Shown piece by piece: positions 60,702 to 64,000 of a DNA stretch of 64,000 bases. The stretch lies in assembly GCF_014805825.1 (NCBI RefSeq), contig NZ_CP061941.1, positions 930,001-994,000 of the forward strand. Reading direction: 5' to 3'. The notes under the pieces were generated by a model. The model searched no databases. It worked only from the letters and a program-made list of their open reading frames with translations, and was not told where the DNA came from. Position 1 is the stretch's first letter, and every line of letters starts with the position of its first letter. A program made the translations under genes and the position numbers. This stretch comes from Marinomonas algicola. Lineage in GTDB: Bacteria > Pseudomonadota > Gammaproteobacteria > Pseudomonadales > Marinomonadaceae.

Positions 60702-63083
60702 ATGACTGATCCAAAACCAAAATCTCAGCGTCGTGCAACGACAAAAAGCTCTGCAAGTTCATCCAAAGCCGCTCCTAAAAAAACGACTCAAAAACGTAAA
60801 TCAAAAAAGAGAGCGTCACCTTCTAGGCGGTCGAAGACATTTTCGTTAGCGGGTTTTTGTAAACAGCTGATGCTGCGTTTCACCAAGTGGTGTTTTGTTG
60901 TCGGACTGATTTTATCTATTCCTTTTGCGTTATGGGTCTGGTGGCTAGATCATGAGGTTGTGGCGTCCTTTTCTGGTCAAAAATGGCACGTCCCATCCGA
61001 AGTGTACAGTGCGCCTATTGTGCTTAAATCGGGCGATCCTTGGGTGAAAAAAGATCTAGAAGTGTTGTTGACGCAAGCGGGCTACCGATTTGGTCGTAAT
61101 AGTCAAGAGGTCGGTTGGGCGGCTCGAAGCCAAACTAAGATCAGCGCTCATCTTCGTCCATATAAAGATCATACAGGGGCTCATAAAAGTGAACGTCGTA
61201 TTTTCTCATTTAATAATGGACGTTTGATCATTCAAACCGTCAGTGGTCAGTCTGTTGAGAGTGCTATTCTAGAGCCGCAGCTTATTGGCCATTTATATGG
61301 TGGTAATACAGAAGGGCGAGAAATCCTTACGTATGAGCAAATTCCACAAGAGTTAATCACCACCTTGTTGGCCGTAGAAGACAGAGCTTTCTTTCATCAT
61401 TTTGGTATTTCAATAAACGGTATTGCCAGAGCGGTTTGGGTGAATTTTGTTGAAGGGGAGCGCCGACAGGGCGGAAGTACTCTTACGCAGCAGTTAATCA
61501 AGAATATGTACCTTTCCTCAGAGAGAACCTACACCCGTAAGCTTAAAGAAGTGATTATGGCGATTCTACTCGAACGCCGTTTTTCTAAGGAAGACATTCT
61601 AGCGGCTTATGTTAATGAAATTTATTTGGCCCAGTTTGGGAATAAAGCCATTCATGGATTTGCGGCCGCCAGTAAACATTTCTTTGGCAGGCCAATTAAT
61701 GAATTAAACATAGCCGAATACGCTTTATTAGTCGGCATGGTGAAAGGGCCTTCTTTGTATAATCCAAATCGTAACCCTGAGAGAGCAAAAGTGCGGCGTG
61801 ATGTTGTATTGAGTCTGCTGCATGAACAGAATGTATTAAGTTCAAAGCTTTATGAAAGAGCGAAAAAAATCCCTTTAAGGGTCGTTGATGAACAGAAGTC
61901 GAGATCACTATTTGGCGATTACTTAGACTTGGTCTCCTTCCAGCTGTCGAAAGATTTTGATAAAGACATGTTAGCGACAGAAAATCTGAAGATTTATACG
62001 GGTCTCAATGTCCGAGCTCAAGAAGCCGCCGTGAAAGCCATGCAAAGACAAGTCGCTCTATTGGAGAAACAAGACAGAAAACTCAAAGGGCTTCAGGGTG
62101 CGATTGTGGTTACCGATACACAAAATGGTCAAGTGAAAGCAATCGTCGGTTCCAGTAGTTCAGTCTACAGTGGGTTTAATCGGGCTTTGGGTGCTGTGCG
62201 ACCAATCGGCTCACTGGTCAAACCTCCACTGTATATGATGGCGATATCGACAGGGCGATTTACCTGGCTATCATCATTAAACGATGAGCGAAAACGCTAT
62301 AAAGTGGGTAAGGATATTTGGCAACCAGAGAATTATGATAAACAAGTTCACGGCACCGTTCCTATGTATCTGGCTCTGGCGAAATCCTATAACTTAGCCA
62401 CCTTAGATTTGGCTGAAAAATTGGGGTTTGATCGATTAGGTGAAGGCCTAAGGCAACTCGGAGTAGAGCGACCCTTTACGATGAGGCCGGCCGTTGCGTT
62501 AGGATCGTTAGAGTTGTCACCTTTTGAAGTGGCCCGTATATATCAGCCTATTGCTTCGATGGGGCAATCATCGCAGCTAGGTATTGTTGCAGGTGTATTA
62601 AATGCACAAGGTGACGTCCTCAAAGAATTTAGCTCGAAGAAGGACGTACCTTTTACTGATGCCGTATTAGCCACCGCACTTGATGGCATGACAAAGGTGT
62701 CCAGTGTTGGAACGGCAAGGCGAGCACAGTCTCATTTCCCCAATTTACGGTTTGCGGCTAAGACAGGCACAACCAATGAGCAGAGGGACAGTTGGTTTGT
62801 TGGTATAACAGGTGATTATTCGACAACAATATGGTTGGGGGACGATGAGAATAAGCCTTTGAGCATTACTGGCGGAACGGGCGCTCAGAAAGTCTGGATT
62901 GACTTGATGACCCAACTAAACCCCAAATCACTGTCCTCAAATTTACCTAAAGGTACTCGACGTGTTCAAGTGAGCTTAGATGAACTCGCTATCGCCGCCG
63001 ACCGTTGTGAGAACAAAGAAACACTTAGCTTTTTAGTGGGCACTGAGCCACAAGCAAAAACCTCATGCTTGTGGCCATTTTAA
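60702..63083 (+). CDS. mrcB: Penicillin-binding protein 1b
   Basis: Bifunctional peptidoglycan synthase of about 793 residues from ATG 60702 (an open frame runs 12 codons further up without family similarity). A basic Lys/Arg/Ser-rich cytoplasmic tail leads to one membrane helix (about residues 61-83). The UB2H region and the glycosyltransferase domain follow (catalytic Glu in LLAVEDRAFFHHFG, and RRQGGSTLTQQLIKN). The transpeptidase domain has GSLVKP (SxxK), KSYNLA (SxN) and KTGTTN (KTG). Length and domain order are normal. Confidence 0.96.
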   Translation: MTDPKPKSQRRATTKSSASSSKAAPKKTTQKRKSKKRASPSRRSKTFSLAGFCKQLMLRFTKWCFVVGLILSIPFALWVWWLDHEVVASFSGQKWHVPSEVYSAPIVLKSGDPWVKKDLEVLLTQAGYRFGRNSQEVGWAARSQTKISAHLRPYKDHTGAHKSERRIFSFNNGRLIIQTVSGQSVESAILEPQLIGHLYGGNTEGREILTYEQIPQELITTLLAVEDRAFFHHFGISINGIARAVWVNFVEGERRQGGSTLTQQLIKNMYLSSERTYTRKLKEVIMAILLERRFSKEDILAAYVNEIYLAQFGNKAIHGFAAASKHFFGRPINELNIAEYALLVGMVKGPSLYNPNRNPERAKVRRDVVLSLLHEQNVLSSKLYERAKKIPLRVVDEQKSRSLFGDYLDLVSFQLSKDFDKDMLATENLKIYTGLNVRAQEAAVKAMQRQVALLEKQDRKLKGLQGAIVVTDTQNGQVKAIVGSSSSVYSGFNRALGAVRPIGSLVKPPLYMMAISTGRFTWLSSLNDERKRYKVGKDIWQPENYDKQVHGTVPMYLALAKSYNLATLDLAEKLGFDRLGEGLRQLGVERPFTMRPAVALGSLELSPFEVARIYQPIASMGQSSQLGIVAGVLNAQGDVLKEFSSKKDVPFTDAVLATALDGMTKVSSVGTARRAQSHFPNLRFAAKTGTTNEQRDSWFVGITGDYSTTIWLGDDENKPLSITGGTGAQKVWIDLMTQLNPKSLSSNLPKGTRRVQVSLDELAIAADRCENKETLSFLVGTEPQAKTSCLWPF

Positions 63084-63091
63084 ATCGTATG

Positions 63092-63574
63092 TTATTTTTG
63101 CGTGGCCCATTCTGCATTAGCTGTTTTTACGAGTGATGTTTCCGTTTCTGCAAGGGCTTTTTCATTCCATTTATCGAGCGTGTTTCCCCAGAAACCATTA
63201 TAAAAGACATAGTTTTTGCCATTGATTATCTTGTAGCTAAGAGGATCAATTTTAACCTTCTCTCCATCAAGCATGGCCCAGGCACACCAACCACCGTAAG
63301 CGGGGCTGTATTTTTCAGGTTTTTGGATAAAGGTTTGACGGTTTTCTTCATTTTCAAATTGGTATGTCGCGCCTTTGTAGGTGTATTTTAAGGCTGGGTA
63401 TCCCTTCATTGGGGCGCTCATAAAATAGCTCACGGGGTCGTAGCCTGAAAGTCCAATGCCTTCTTTATTTACATTGTTCTGAGAGGCGGCGTATGACGGT
63501 ATTATTGATAGTATTAAGAGCACTATGGCGAGGGTTTTTGTTACTAAGGGAATTTTTGATATGAGTGCATACAT
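63092..63574 (-). CDS. YHS domain-containing exported protein
   Basis: 160 residues with an N-terminal signal peptide (cut near SYAA). The YHS-like motif reads GLSGYDPVSYFM, followed by FENEENRQTFIQKPEKYSPAYGGWCAWAM, the usual core of periplasmic YHS proteins, with one Cys and several aromatic residues. These proteins are often linked to metal or copper handling, but no metal gene is adjacent. It is convergent with mrcB, only 8 bases away, with no separate terminator seen. Confidence 0.88.
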   Translation of the reverse strand: MYALISKIPLVTKTLAIVLLILSIIPSYAASQNNVNKEGIGLSGYDPVSYFMSAPMKGYPALKYTYKGATYQFENEENRQTFIQKPEKYSPAYGGWCAWAMLDGEKVKIDPLSYKIINGKNYVFYNGFWGNTLDKWNEKALAETETSLVKTANAEWATQK

Positions 63575-63724
63575 TAGAAAAGTCCTTCATATTAAGTTAA
63601 GTACTTTGATGTGCGTCGGTAAGAAAAGTTCATTTATTACAAAAAACATTTGTTGCTCACTGTACTTTCTAGAATGTTGAAATATAATGAATTAGGTTAA
63701 AAATTAAATTGCTTTGAGATGTCT

Positions 63725-64000
63725 ATGCGCTTTCTTCCCAGTCGTACAGTAAAACTCAGCGCGTTTTTATGCTGTCTTTTACCTATTTCTACAGGTATTA
63801 AAGCAGAAACAGGGATGAGCTGCTCTTCAATGGTTGCAACCGGTAATTCTGAATACCCTCCTTTTCTATGGAAAAAAGCGAAGGATTCAGATGAATTATT
63901 AGGTGCAAACCGTTTAATTATTGATGAAATTTCAAGGCGCCTAGGTGTGCCAATTAGATTAATTCATACCGGTCCCTGGTCAAGAGCTCAATTAGAGGTG
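63725..64000 (+). CDS. Periplasmic solute-binding protein (SBP_bac_3-like), cut by window end
   Basis: The frame is open from ATG 63725 to the last base. It encodes a signal peptide (MRFLPSRTVKLSAFLCCLLP, cut near IKA) and the start of a type 3 solute-binding fold: ATGNSEYPPFLWKKA, then NRLIIDEISRRLGVPIRLIH and GPWSRAQ. This resembles amino-acid-type binding proteins of the transporter/quorum-associated family. Only 92 residues are available, so the ligand cannot be inferred. Confidence 0.72.
   Translation, partial: MRFLPSRTVKLSAFLCCLLPISTGIKAETGMSCSSMVATGNSEYPPFLWKKAKDSDELLGANRLIIDEISRRLGVPIRLIHTGPWSRAQLEV

Overview
The window looks like chromosomal DNA of a marine gammaproteobacterium of the Oceanospirillales type, most plausibly a Marinomonas relative. 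This is inferred from gene content, not from a database search. The pointers are a sodium-type flagellar motor (PomA/PomB), a BCCT transporter, a RegB/RegA-type redox pair, malate synthase G with a long-form isocitrate lyase, an xseB-ispA-dxs operon, and many LysR, IclR and LacI regulators. The DNA is moderately AT-rich.

Layout. 0-2.6 kb: end of a sugar ABC transporter permease, a FucU/RbsD-type mutarotase and a LacI regulator. 2.7-7.6 kb: a small unknown protein, two LysR regulators, an HPP membrane protein and a chemoreceptor. 7.7-19.4 kb: two divergent catabolic arms. The leftward arm has an AldA-like dehydrogenase, an enolase-superfamily sugar-acid dehydratase, a GMC oxidoreductase and a BCCT carrier. 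The rightward arm has an aspartase-family lyase, a second aldehyde dehydrogenase, an aldo/keto reductase and IclR. The substrate is not known. 19.5-25 kb: glyoxylate shunt (glcB, aceA) with a divergent RamB-like regulator. 25-27.3 kb: an orphan Flp pilin too short for routine ORF calling, and a Na/Pi symporter. 27.3-35.4 kb: housekeeping genes, namely dxs-ispA-xseB, pomAB, dapB and a RegAB-like redox two-component pair.

35.6-43.5 kb is an accessory region that begins just after a tRNA gene with a CAU anticodon. It holds a giant membrane-anchored repeat protein, a second protein with the same four-helix membrane domain, a relic of a type I restriction specificity subunit lying between these two, a small secreted cysteine protein, an unknown protein, and then the most interesting block. 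That block is a cysteine-tailed GRDP-like protein followed by a prokaryotic viperin (antiviral radical SAM enzyme) and a small ParE/RelE-like protein. The GRDP-like gene and the viperin gene carry the same duplicated leader: a 15-bp palindrome followed by an RNA stem-loop that covers the ribosome binding site, with compensatory base changes between the copies. A decayed metallophosphoesterase follows.

43.7-64 kb: a DODA-type dioxygenase and DoxX protein divergent from a LysR regulator, an RNA methyltransferase, two c-type cytochromes, a TauD-like dioxygenase with an aldo/keto reductase, RarD, a transporter-fused hybrid histidine kinase with its LuxR-type response regulator, a Rieske-modABC-nucleoside recognition operon, penicillin-binding protein 1b, a YHS protein, and the start of a solute-binding protein. 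No CRISPR array, rRNA, integrase, transposase or phage structural gene was seen.
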